Source: an uncultured Lachnospiraceae bacterium
GTDB taxonomy: Bacteria > Bacillota > Clostridia > Lachnospirales > Lachnospiraceae
DNA length: 50,125 nucleotides
Reading direction: 5' to 3'
NCBI GenBank assembly: GCA_944381475.1
Contig: CALWLH010000054.1
Span: 1 to 50,125 of the forward strand
The translations under genes and the position numbers were made by a program. The stretch's first letter is position 1. Every line of letters begins with the position of its first letter. Under the pieces are notes generated by a model, which searched no databases, was not told where the DNA came from, and was given only the letters and a program-made list of their open reading frames with translations. Shown one piece after another: positions 7,584 through 15,712 of this stretch.

Positions 7584-8008
7584 TCAACCACAGAATTTTC
7601 TGATATCTTTTTCCCGACCCCCAGCAGGCATAGGCCGGATATTGCCAGCAGGATTGTCACGCAAATATTGATAGGATTTGCCACAGTGATGGACAACACC
7701 GCACCAATTACCGCTAAAACACTGCACGTGAAGGTGGCCTTATAAATCTGTTTGTTTCTTTTTAAAATAATATCCAGAACAATCAGCAGCAGCGCTAAAG
7801 CTGTCATGATGCCGGTAATCATCGGAACAGGGAAATAGCCAAATACCATATGGCTGAAATATGAGTAATTTTTATAATCTATCCTGCCCCCCTGTAAAGG
7901 GAATTCCAACGTGATTCCTTTTGCAAAAATCTCAAAAGATAATGCCATCGCTAAAGATACTAAAGCGGTCAATTCTAAAAAAAATGGCACACTGCTTTTT
8001 ATTTTCAT
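7580..8008 (-). CDS. Small four-helix membrane protein
   Basis: A 142-residue protein with four predicted transmembrane segments (about residues 8-26, 54-78, 90-108 and 112-130) and short loops. No catalytic or binding motif is recognised. A good ribosome binding site (AAGGAGGG) precedes the ATG, and the gap from the broken peptidase gene upstream is only 20 nt, so the two probably share one transcript. It might be an immunity-like or partner protein for the secreted peptidase, but that is only a guess from position. The sequence around the peptidase gene is more A+T-rich than most of the window. Confidence 0.7.
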   Translation of the reverse strand: MKIKSSVPFFLELTALVSLAMALSFEIFAKGITLEFPLQGGRIDYKNYSYFSHMVFGYFPVPMITGIMTALALLLIVLDIILKRNKQIYKATFTCSVLAVIGAVLSITVANPINICVTILLAISGLCLLGVGKKISENSVVE

Positions 8009-8028
8009 CGATCCCTCCTTCTATATAA

Positions 8029-9234
8029 TTAATATGTATATGTGTACATACTTCCTATTACGCCTGAAAAGCTTACTGTATTGGCTCCTTCCCATCCAAA
8101 ATGTGCAATATAACTATACTGTCCTAAAATTGACATCTTATATCCATATACCACCACCGCATGTGATATTTTCTTTTGGGTATCGAACGAATTATTTGAG
8201 ATCATTCCAAACCAAATAACTGGTCTATCATCACACAAATAATTTGCAATATTCATATTGTTAGCTAAAGGTGCATAATATGAAACATGGTTCACTGAAG
8301 TATTTCGAACTTCGAAAAAAGATTTTAGTGCATAATGTATTTCTACAGAAGTTGTATCTGTTCCATATCCGAGAGCTTCTCCTTTTTTATACAGCATATA
8401 TGGCAGTGTCGATTTTATAGAAACTTCATCTCCATTTTTGGTGTAGTATACAGAAGAAATGTATCCTTTTCCATTAATAACCGAATCATATGTAACTAAC
8501 ATTCCAGCAGCAATATACCCACAAATACCATTTCCTCCGCTAAATACCTTGTTACCATTTGAATTTACTTCACAGTACCCACAACTGGCAAGGTTAGTAA
8601 AAAACGAATAATTCTTCACCAACGCCCATCCTTCTGATACTAAAGATGTCATCTCAGCGGCATGCTCATCCAATCCTTGTTCAATACATCCATTAGATAT
8701 AGATAAAGCAACATTGTCTGGCTGTGATGCCTATTCTTCTTTTAATTTTTCAGAATATTCAGCAAAACCGTTTATTTCTTCTGTAGAAATTTTTTCCTGG
8801 GTTATGGTATACGTATATTCATCCGAAGCAGTTTGTATGTAATATTCATTCGGACCACAATAATACAAATCAATATCTTCATTCAAATAAGAGGACGGTG
8901 CAGTTAATGAAGATTCCACAACGTTACCAGATTCAGGATCATAGATAAAATATCCAGAAGGATTACATTCTACCAAAATATAGTATCCTTCCGCAAAATC
9001 CTCTAATATTTTTATGGAATGGATCGACCATCCTGTCGATGAATCAAATCTGCTGTCCACACTTTCCAAAGATATCCTGACCTCATCCAATTTATATTTC
9101 AACACAGAGCTTACATTCTCTATCTGAGACTCCTCCTGACTTATACTATCATCAACATTTATCTCAGATCCACTTATCGCTGTACCTACTGTCACAGACA
9201 ATATCCCTATCGCAGCCATCATACTTCTCCACAT
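8029..9234 (-). pseudogene. Secreted papain-like cysteine peptidase gene interrupted by one in-frame TAG
   Basis: One reading frame of 402 codons is continuous from the ATG to the stop except for a TAG at 8731-8733. The N-terminal part (167 residues) has a signal peptide followed by an acidic, beta-rich propeptide-like region. After the TAG, 19 sense codons lead into the second part, which holds a probable catalytic Cys (GNGICGYIAAGM), a catalytic His (SHAVVVYGY) and a following HFGWEG strand, as in C10/C39-like papain-fold peptidases. The ATG is preceded by AAAGGAGGG. A TTG 19 codons after the TAG could restart translation, but without a signal peptide. This is probably a recent nonsense mutation; readthrough or a sequence error are alternatives. 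The base composition is A+T-richer than its neighbours, which hints at transfer. Confidence 0.75.
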
Positions 9235-9301
9235 AACTTTTCCCTCCTTTATCAGATAGAAATATTTTTTATAACAAAAACATATAATATGCTATATTTT
9301 T

Positions 9302-9329
9302 ATTATAATATATATCTTTATTTTGTCAA
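9302..9329 (-). promoter_or_regulatory. Promoter of the peptidase gene
   Basis: TTGACA and TATAAT with a 16-nt spacer on the minus strand, 68 nt upstream of the ATG. The leader is very A+T-rich and shows no clear structure. Confidence 0.7.
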
Positions 9330-9424
9330 CTGTAAATTTGTTTACTGTTCTTTAGATAATGTTTTTATTCTCAGCTGATCGGAGTACTTTCCTTTATTAT
9401 CCATTACTTTGGCTTTTGCCAGGG

Positions 9425-9529
9425 TAAACCTTCATGCGCCTGGTGGCCGGACATACCACCGTACCATGAAAGTCTGGCGGCGCACTTGGAATATCTGAAT
9501 TTATGTCGCCTATCCGGCGGCGGGGCTTT
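9425..9529 (+). repeat. Dispersed intergenic repeat, copy A (about 105 nt)
   Basis: Matches the reverse complement of 47788-47893 at about 93 of 106 aligned positions (my count by eye). It has a 5-bp stem CCGCC/GGCGG near one end and CTTCAT/ATGAAAG complementarity across the first half, so it can fold. A 70-codon open frame crosses it, but no ribosome binding site or protein-like pattern supports a gene. It lies 37 nt past the end of the ABC permease gene. Confidence 0.75.
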
Positions 9530-9566
9530 CAGAGCAAATGACAACTGATCAAATATGTCCACAGAC

Positions 9567-10256
9567 TTACTCAAGTCCGCACCTCCTGTATGCGCAGATA
9601 AAAAAAACTGCGGCAATTAAAATATTTATAAGAACTACCCCAGCGCCCTTCAAACTCCAGGACATATCCGTCTGCTGGAGAAGCATGCTTATCTGCTGAG
9701 TATAAAACGCGCTGGCAGCCCTCCTGATATTTGTGTTAAACATGGAAAGCATGGGCAAAAAGGACAGGAGCATCATTACCGGCAGGGTTATGGATGTTGC
9801 CGTCATCTGATTTTTGCTATGGGTTCCTATGGCTGCGCCTAAGATGATGGATGTGATGATTCCTACGGACATGGTCAGTAAAAATAAGATCAGGGACATT
9901 CCTGCATATTCACCGCATAGGGCAAAAATACATGCTCCTGCCATGCATATAGCCCAGATATAGAAGCCCGTACCCATAAGGTATTCCCAGGGCTTGACGT
10001 TTGACATCAGCAAGACTCGCAGGGTATTCTGCTCTTTTTCCTCTGCGAGTATGGCAGCCATACAGGTCAGCGGCGCCATCCCCACATACATGACGGAAAA
10101 AAGCTTTGCGAAAAAATGGTTTGGCATATTTTCTATCTGAACCAAATTTTCCATAATCAGAGTCAGAGCCGGAAACATGACGAACTGGATCAAGATCGTC
10201 TTGTTCTTAAGGGTATCCTTTATCTGTTTTTCCAGGACAGCTTTTATATTATTCAT
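9567..10256 (-). CDS. ABC-2-type transporter permease
   Basis: A 229-residue membrane protein with about six transmembrane segments and the ABC-2 pattern: a short cytoplasmic N-terminus (MNNIKAVLEKQIKDTLKNK), a first helix, then an amphipathic stretch (AEEKEQNTLRVLLMSNVKPWEYLMGT) typical of the coupling region. It follows the ATPase gene with no gap (stop TAG immediately before the ATG), so the two form an exporter. The LytTR-DUF3021 pair upstream suggests control by a membrane or peptide signal. The substrate is unknown; antimicrobial peptide or drug efflux is common for such modules. Confidence 0.85.
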   Translation of the reverse strand: MNNIKAVLEKQIKDTLKNKTILIQFVMFPALTLIMENLVQIENMPNHFFAKLFSVMYVGMAPLTCMAAILAEEKEQNTLRVLLMSNVKPWEYLMGTGFYIWAICMAGACIFALCGEYAGMSLILFLLTMSVGIITSIILGAAIGTHSKNQMTATSITLPVMMLLSFLPMLSMFNTNIRRAASAFYTQQISMLLQQTDMSWSLKGAGVVLINILIAAVFFICAYRRCGLE

Positions 10257-11105
10257 CTAATCAAATCCCCTTCCTGTCAGCTCCATAAATACTGTTTCAA
10301 GGCTTGGTTCTGTGGTGTGGATGGTTTCCACCAGCTCCTCCAAAAGACATTTTTCCAAAAGCCTTGCCGAAGAGCTGGCGTTTGCGATCTCCAGATCTCT
10401 GCCATCATACAGATGAAGCCGGATTTTTTTCTGATGATTATACCTTCTGCATATTTCCGCCGGACTTCCCTGCTCCACAATATGTCCCTCGTTTAACAAG
10501 ACGCTCTGTCCGCAGAGCCTGGCAGCCTCCGACATATTATGGGTTGTAAGCACAATTGTGGTTCCTTTCTCCTGTTCCTTCTTTAACAGCCTGTGGATAT
10601 CACTGGCCGTCGCAGGATCTAAACCGCTGGTGGGCTCATCTAAAAACAAAATTGCAGGCTTTTGAAGCAGCACTCTGGCAAGCCTCATCCTGCTTTTCAT
10701 CCCCTTTGAAAGCCTCATAACCGCAGTCCTCCCGGTCTCGCCAAGGCCCACACTTTTTAATGCTTCTCCGATCCTGTCTTTTGGAAGCCCGTATATTGTG
10801 GTAAAAATCTTTAGATTATCATAGCAGGAAAGCCTCTCGTAAAGTCCGAAGTTGTCCATCATGATTCCTATATTCCTGTAATCAGAACTCTTTAGCTTCT
10901 CTGTGTCCATCCCAAAAAGCTCTGCCGTTCCCTCACAGGGCTTTAGCTGGCCCGTAAGGATTTTGATGAGGGTGGTCTTACCTGCTCCGGAAGGTCCTAG
11001 AAGCCCAAACACTTCCCCTTTTTGTATTTTCAGGTCAATGTGGCTTAATACGCTTTTTTCTCCAAATATATGAGTGATGCCAAGGGCTTTAACCGCATAT
11101 TCCAT
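10257..11105 (-). CDS. ABC transporter ATP-binding protein
   Basis: A 282-residue ATPase with Walker A GPSGAGKTT (residues 38-46), a signature-like RLSKGMKSRMRLARVL, Walker B ILFLDEPTSGLD and the switch His in LTTHNMSEAARLC. The C-terminal part carries a small accessory domain like those of drug and antibiotic exporters. It pairs with the ABC-2 permease directly downstream and follows the DUF3021 protein in one operon. The signature is RLSKGMKSR, a known variant in this subgroup. Confidence 0.92.
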   Translation of the reverse strand: MEYAVKALGITHIFGEKSVLSHIDLKIQKGEVFGLLGPSGAGKTTLIKILTGQLKPCEGTAELFGMDTEKLKSSDYRNIGIMMDNFGLYERLSCYDNLKIFTTIYGLPKDRIGEALKSVGLGETGRTAVMRLSKGMKSRMRLARVLLQKPAILFLDEPTSGLDPATASDIHRLLKKEQEKGTTIVLTTHNMSEAARLCGQSVLLNEGHIVEQGSPAEICRRYNHQKKIRLHLYDGRDLEIANASSSARLLEKCLLEELVETIHTTEPSLETVFMELTGRGFD

Positions 11106-11142
11106 ATACTCCTCCTAACATGCTTCCCATAATTACCCAGGT

Positions 11143-11631
11143 TTAAAGCTGGTTGAAGTCGGTCTCTTCCTGCTTAAGTCTTCTTAACGCCTCCTGCATT
11201 TTCCTGTTTTCTGCCTTTTCCTTTAATGAGACCATTAAAGTGCTTAGACAAAAGCATATGCCAAAGCATACAAAAAACATCGTCCAAGTCTGCCACATAT
11301 TAACGGGAAACCAGTCAAATATAAGAATGAAAATGATTGTTACCCCCAGCACCGAAAGCACCATGAGGGCTGTTCTTGCCGCCACCGACAGCTTCTTTAT
11401 CAGCATATCTGTAAAAAAAAGACAGCGCATCCCCACCACGATAGCTGAAATAATCAAATACTCAGCCATGGTACGGATACCGATTCCCTGACTTCCAAGG
11501 ACAAACATGGAGGACATCTCCTTTGCGCTGTCCCCAAACAAAAGGCAAAAAACATTTAGTATTGCCACAGTGATTCCAAAAATCATAAATACCTGGCCCA
11601 GATAATCAAATATGGTCTTTTTCTCCTCCAT
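11143..11631 (-). CDS. DUF3021 membrane protein (LytTR partner)
   Basis: A 162-residue protein with four transmembrane segments (about residues 10-30, 50-70, 82-105 and 115-132) and a charged C-terminal coiled tail (LKEKAENRKMQEALRRLKQEE). DUF3021 proteins are encoded next to a LytTR DNA-binding protein and are thought to restrain it at the membrane (anti-activator role in LytTR regulatory systems). The ATG directly follows the TAG of the LytTR gene, so translation is coupled. Downstream lies an ABC exporter, the usual target of such modules. Confidence 0.82.
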   Translation of the reverse strand: MEEKKTIFDYLGQVFMIFGITVAILNVFCLLFGDSAKEMSSMFVLGSQGIGIRTMAEYLIISAIVVGMRCLFFTDMLIKKLSVAARTALMVLSVLGVTIIFILIFDWFPVNMWQTWTMFFVCFGICFCLSTLMVSLKEKAENRKMQEALRRLKQEETDFNQL

Positions 11632-12072
11632 CTACATCACCCCCAGCTTTCTTTTCAGTTCATCAGCATACTGCCTGGATACCATAATCTGCTCACCATT
11701 TTCAAGAGTTACCCTTATTTTTCGGTCGATATCTGACCTCAGGGATTTGATGTACTTTAGCTGTACAATACAGGATTTACTTGCCCTGAAAAAACCGCAT
11801 TCACACAGAGCTTCCTCCAGCTCATATAGCTTTAGCCTGGACTCAAAGCAGTCATTTTGGGTATACACAAAGGTCTTTCTATCCACCGACTCGATGTATA
11901 CGATCCTTGATACCTCCAGAAGATATGTCTCCCCATCCTTCACAGCAGCAAGCTGTCTGTCTAAAATCCTCATCATGGCTATCAGCTTTTCTATTTCCGG
12001 TGTTATACTGCCGCATAGAATAGAAACCTGGTTATCTTTTATGCCAGGCTCCACATTTATGGATATTTTCAA
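11632..12072 (-). CDS. LytTR-family DNA-binding regulator
   Basis: A short regulator made mostly of a C-terminal LytTR DNA-binding domain: YLLEVSRIVYIESVDRKTFVYT, then LEEALCECGFFRASKSCIVQLKYIKSL, both typical of the family. It has no receiver domain, as is normal for stand-alone LytTR proteins paired with DUF3021. I chose the TTG start because GAGAGGG lies six bases upstream and gives the usual length of about 146 residues; ATGs at 12099 and 12129 are in frame but have poorer ribosome binding sites. It probably regulates its own operon, including the ABC exporter. Some uncertainty remains about the start only. Confidence 0.85.
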   Translation of the reverse strand: MKISINVEPGIKDNQVSILCGSITPEIEKLIAMMRILDRQLAAVKDGETYLLEVSRIVYIESVDRKTFVYTQNDCFESRLKLYELEEALCECGFFRASKSCIVQLKYIKSLRSDIDRKIRVTLENGEQIMVSRQYADELKRKLGVM

Positions 12073-12188
12073 AGCAGTCCCTCTCTTTCTTAGCAGCATT
12101 TGATCTTTTCCTGTATCGAAAGATACCATCTAAAATGTAAAGAATCAATAGTCCCTTACATATGCTGCCAAAATCCAGACATGAAATG

Positions 12189-12217
12189 CCCCCATTCTGG
12201 TTATGTTAGAATGGGGG
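12189..12217 (-). terminator. Hairpin downstream of the 547-aa-type lipoprotein gene
   Basis: A perfect 10-bp stem (CCCCCATTCT / AGAATGGGGG) with a 9-nt loop, 54 nt after the stop codon. The following minus-strand sequence is only weakly T-rich. A second inverted repeat (GGTCAAA/TTTGACC, 12223-12241) lies beside it. Confidence 0.5.
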
Positions 12218-12270
12218 TGCTTGGTCAAACAAGTTTTGACCTCCTTACCAAATCTGATTCTCTTATGCTG

Positions 12271-13905
12271 TTATGGGGCTGGTATCACCTGACAATTTTC
12301 CAGCACATCCTTCAATGCGGCAAAATAATCTCCTCCGGTAAATTCCTCCAGCGCTTCTTCCGTTTCACCGTTTATGGAAATGCTAAGTCCATAATTTTCT
12401 CCCGGAACCAACAGCCTGCAGGATCTCTCCTCCTCCGCATAGTAAATACCTTCCCGCTCTTCATAGGACTTCCTTTCCAGAAAATCGTTTTGTTCCAGAT
12501 AAGCATTGTCAAGCATACCTATTCTGATATCTATGGTCTGATCTGAATTGCGCATGACAGCAACACTGTGAGAAACTGCTCTGTCATCCCCCAGGGTAAA
12601 GCCCTCATATTCTGTCACCAGTACGGCATCCTGATTTAAAAAATAAACTATCAGTTCCTGATCCTCTGCTGGAGTTATACCATAATGAGCTAAAATCTCT
12701 GTATCAGTGTAATTATAAGAAGCGTTACTCTCCATATCCTCAAAAAGCATGTATATCTTATACACGGTGCTCACAGCTTGGGATATGGTAGCATAGCTTT
12801 CTGGAGCGCTGATCTGCACATCGGTATCAGAGATAGTTGCTCTGACTTCGATGTCCCAGAAAAAGTCCGGCTCCTCATTCTTTAAAAATGCGATCTGCTC
12901 TCTGGCATTTTGCAGATTTGCCACAAATTCCTCCGGAGCATTTTCCATATCCTTTAACCCCTGAGCATAAGCATCCTTTAACTCCTGAGACATGTCTGAC
13001 AGATACTCCTCGATCTGCTTAAGGGTTTCATCATCAGGGGTATTTCCCATACCCATCTCCACCCCGGCAATTACATCATTCATGATTTCCTCCATGAAAG
13101 TGTTCGTGAACGTCTCATAATCCACAGATTTCATGCTGTCCAGGTAGGCTTCGCAGATTTCATCTGCATGTTCCTCCAGGGCTTCAAGCAGCGCATCCAG
13201 GAACACATACCCCTGATCCTGATCAAGGGAAATAACATATGTATCCCCCTCCACTTGCAAAACATCCTCCCCACAGCTTTCCATAGCCCCAGCCAATGAG
13301 TTCCATATCAGATCCATTAATTCCTGGGACTGCATATTCTCAAGCTGGCTGATTCCTAAATCCCTAAGAGGAATTTCCAGAACCATCATCCTATCAAACT
13401 CACGCTGCAGCCCTTCCACGATCTCTTTCTTCTCCCAGTACATAATCTCGAAATTGTAATCGTATAAATCATATAAACCGTTGAAATCCAGGTAAAGCAT
13501 ATCCCCAATCACTGCTATGCTGCATACATTTTCGGATATATCCATACCGTCCAAATCCTCGTAATCAAGGCTTACGCCAAAGGAGGTATTTCCATTTTCG
13601 TCCCTGGCTGCTTCAAGCCCCAGCACGAACTCCATAACGCCAACCTTCTGGCCTTCATCCTCCGTATACATGCTGAAAATAACCTCTGATGTTACACTAT
13701 GCTCCTCCTTCTCCGACAGCACCTTTAGAGCCTCCGTCAGCTCATTTGTGCAAATCTCTCCCGAAGGCTCGTGAACACCATCCTTGTCAGCAGCTACTGT
13801 TGATGTATCACCACCATTCTCCGCCGTCAACGAGCAGCCTCCAAACAAACCTGCCACCATACCCATCGCCAACGCTGTTACCAATAGCCTTTTCGTTTTC
13901 TTCAT
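12271..13905 (-). CDS. Large lipoprotein of unknown function
   Basis: A 544-residue protein with signal MKKTKRLLVTALAMGMVAG and lipobox LFGGC, so it is lipid-anchored outside the cell. The mature part is very acidic, alternating beta-type stretches with long helical segments (for example around SDMSQELKDAYAQGLKDMENAPEE). No catalytic motif is seen. It has the look of Lachnospiraceae surface lipoproteins of undefined function. The chosen ATG lies three codons after a GTG; AGGAG sits about nine bases upstream. It appears to be transcribed alone, with a hairpin downstream; TTGCAT-17-TAGTAT about 70 nt upstream is a possible promoter. Confidence 0.8.
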   Translation of the reverse strand: MKKTKRLLVTALAMGMVAGLFGGCSLTAENGGDTSTVAADKDGVHEPSGEICTNELTEALKVLSEKEEHSVTSEVIFSMYTEDEGQKVGVMEFVLGLEAARDENGNTSFGVSLDYEDLDGMDISENVCSIAVIGDMLYLDFNGLYDLYDYNFEIMYWEKKEIVEGLQREFDRMMVLEIPLRDLGISQLENMQSQELMDLIWNSLAGAMESCGEDVLQVEGDTYVISLDQDQGYVFLDALLEALEEHADEICEAYLDSMKSVDYETFTNTFMEEIMNDVIAGVEMGMGNTPDDETLKQIEEYLSDMSQELKDAYAQGLKDMENAPEEFVANLQNAREQIAFLKNEEPDFFWDIEVRATISDTDVQISAPESYATISQAVSTVYKIYMLFEDMESNASYNYTDTEILAHYGITPAEDQELIVYFLNQDAVLVTEYEGFTLGDDRAVSHSVAVMRNSDQTIDIRIGMLDNAYLEQNDFLERKSYEEREGIYYAEEERSCRLLVPGENYGLSISINGETEEALEEFTGGDYFAALKDVLENCQVIPAP

Positions 13906-14080
13906 CTCCCACACTCCTATTCATTTGATTGCAAGGCATGACTTTTCTGATGCTGCTATACTATCATAGCAACTGTATCTATGCAAGTGCATTTAGCTTT
14001 ATGTAAGAAAGCGTAAGATTAATTTAATTATTTTTACAAGTTTTCCTTAACATAAAGGGGAGCTTCCGTCCTCCAGACGT

Positions 14081-14113
14081 AAAAGAAAAGGACCGCAGCT
14101 TTCGCTGCGGTCC
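14081..14113 (-). terminator. Terminator of the 12-gene glycan operon
   Basis: A perfect 10-bp G+C-rich stem (GGACCGCAGC / GCTGCGGTCC, 4-nt loop) followed on the minus strand by TTTTCTTTT. It lies 67 nt after the stop of the last gene, the solute-binding protein. The rest of the gap up to 14179 shows nothing else. Confidence 0.9.
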
Positions 14114-14179
14114 GTGCATTACCATTTATCTACCACAAATAAATGACAAATATGCAAGCCCTGTCCTTGGGCAGGCTAT

Positions 14180-15616
14180 TTACTTAAAGAAACCATCAAT
14201 TGCATCCTGTACAAGCTGCTTGTTAGCCTCTACATACTGAGCTGCGGTGTAGTGCTCGACTTCAGGGTTGGATGAAATAATGTTGTACATGGAAACAACA
14301 TCCAGAGAGCCCCAAACATCGAAGTAAGGCCGCTGAGCCATATCAAGCATATAGGTGTAGTTGCGGTTCGGATCCTCTGCATTCGGAGAATAGCACATAT
14401 CAGCATACCAGGTGTTGCTGTCGCGAAGCTCGATATTATAGTCGAACCAGTTCTTCCAGTCAAACATTACCTGATATACCAGGTCAGCATCATCGATACC
14501 TCTGGGGATGAAGTACCAGTTTCCGGCAACTGCGTAGCCAGGATATTCCTCGCCCTCTTCTACGCTGTAGCCTCTGGGCCACGGCACAACGCCAACCTCA
14601 AAGGAGATCTTGCTGGTGTCGGAATCGCCGTAGTTCTGCATTACCCAGCATGCGGAGGTCCAGAAAGCAACCTGCTGATTAACGTAGCAGCTTACATTGT
14701 CATCCCAGTTTTCACTCCAGGGCTTTGCAACCCCCTCCTTATTGTACATATCATCGATAAACTGGATAACCTCCAGGGTAGCGGGAGAATCCAGATGCTG
14801 CTCGGATGTTGCGGCGATGTCCGTGTTGTTGGACATCAGCAGATAGGTCAGCAGCGTGGTCCACCAGCCGCTGTAGCCCCAAACATCGATGGCGCCATCG
14901 CCGTCCGTATCCTCAGTCAGGATCTTCATATATTCCATCCACTTATCCCAGGTCCACTCGCCTCTGTCGTACAGATCCTGAGGGTTTTCCAGGTTGTGTG
15001 CCTTAATCATATCCATGTTGAAGGCCAGGCAGTAGGACTCGGTTGCATTGCTGGAAGCCGAGAACAGGTAATCCTCGTCTGTACCCTCGATGTGCAGGTA
15101 CTTCATAACCGTCTGATCGTTAAAGATATCGCTGTCAGCAGGAGCGTAATCCTGAATAGCCTGTGCATAGCCCTTTAATACTGCGGGCACACCGAACTGC
15201 AGATCCACCTGATATACGTCCACGTCCGGGGTACCAGCCAGAATGGAAGTGTTGATGGACTGAATAGTACCATCCCAGGTCAGATTTCTAAAATGCAGTT
15301 CAACGTTATACTTATCCTCGATGGCGCGCATATTATCCAGCTGCATCTGAGCCTGCTCGATATCCGTTACAGCATCATTATCATACACATCATCGTGATC
15401 AGAGGTATAGTACTCCTCCCACCAGGAGCCGATGTAGATCTGCCTCAGCTCATCACTGCCTGTGACACCACCAGGATTGTTATCGCTGCCATTTTGTTCA
15501 GCACTGCCATTTGTTGCATTTACATCTCCGGATGAGCTGTTATTGGTACATCCGAACATGCTCAAAGCCATGGCAGAAACGAGAGACAATGCAAGTACTC
15601 TCTTTGTCTTAATCAT
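14180..15616 (-). CDS. Sugar ABC transporter solute-binding lipoprotein
   Basis: A 478-residue extracellular binding protein with lipobox SMFGC and a Ser/Asn/Gly linker. The fold pattern is that of family 1 carbohydrate-binding proteins, with features such as TPDVDVYQVDLQFGVPAVLKGYAQ, a central NMDMIKAHNLENPQDLYDRGEWTW region and AFWTSACWVMQNYG. It is the last gene of the 12-gene operon and probably delivers substrate to the permease pair encoded at 17.3-19.2 kb. A stable hairpin lies before it, which may raise its transcript level over the permeases. AAAGGAGG precedes the ATG. The operon starts with a GH26 enzyme, so a mannan-type oligosaccharide is the first guess, but binding specificity cannot be read. 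Confidence 0.88.
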   Translation of the reverse strand: MIKTKRVLALSLVSAMALSMFGCTNNSSSGDVNATNGSAEQNGSDNNPGGVTGSDELRQIYIGSWWEEYYTSDHDDVYDNDAVTDIEQAQMQLDNMRAIEDKYNVELHFRNLTWDGTIQSINTSILAGTPDVDVYQVDLQFGVPAVLKGYAQAIQDYAPADSDIFNDQTVMKYLHIEGTDEDYLFSASSNATESYCLAFNMDMIKAHNLENPQDLYDRGEWTWDKWMEYMKILTEDTDGDGAIDVWGYSGWWTTLLTYLLMSNNTDIAATSEQHLDSPATLEVIQFIDDMYNKEGVAKPWSENWDDNVSCYVNQQVAFWTSACWVMQNYGDSDTSKISFEVGVVPWPRGYSVEEGEEYPGYAVAGNWYFIPRGIDDADLVYQVMFDWKNWFDYNIELRDSNTWYADMCYSPNAEDPNRNYTYMLDMAQRPYFDVWGSLDVVSMYNIISSNPEVEHYTAAQYVEANKQLVQDAIDGFFK

Positions 15617-15645
15617 GAAATAATCCTCCTTTATCTACTTTTGTA

Positions 15646-15671
15646 CTCCCCGCCGCAAATGCAGCAGGGAG
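15646..15671 (-). other. Intercistronic hairpin upstream of the binding-protein gene
   Basis: An 11-bp stem (with G-T pairs) and 4-nt loop between two lipoprotein genes of the operon, without a T-run. Such hairpins often protect the downstream mRNA segment and raise binding-protein levels. Confidence 0.5.
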
Positions 15672-15712
15672 CAGATTAACATAATAATATAATTTTTAGC
15701 GCCTGTTATCAA

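Noticed and set aside
8731-8733. TAG decoded as pyrrolysine
   Set aside because: No pyl gene or other support is present in the window, and such decoding is rare in this group; a nonsense mutation is simpler.
9404-9616. 70-codon frame over dispersed repeat A
   Set aside because: The repeat occurs also at 47.8 kb without an equal frame and is better explained as a structured non-coding element.
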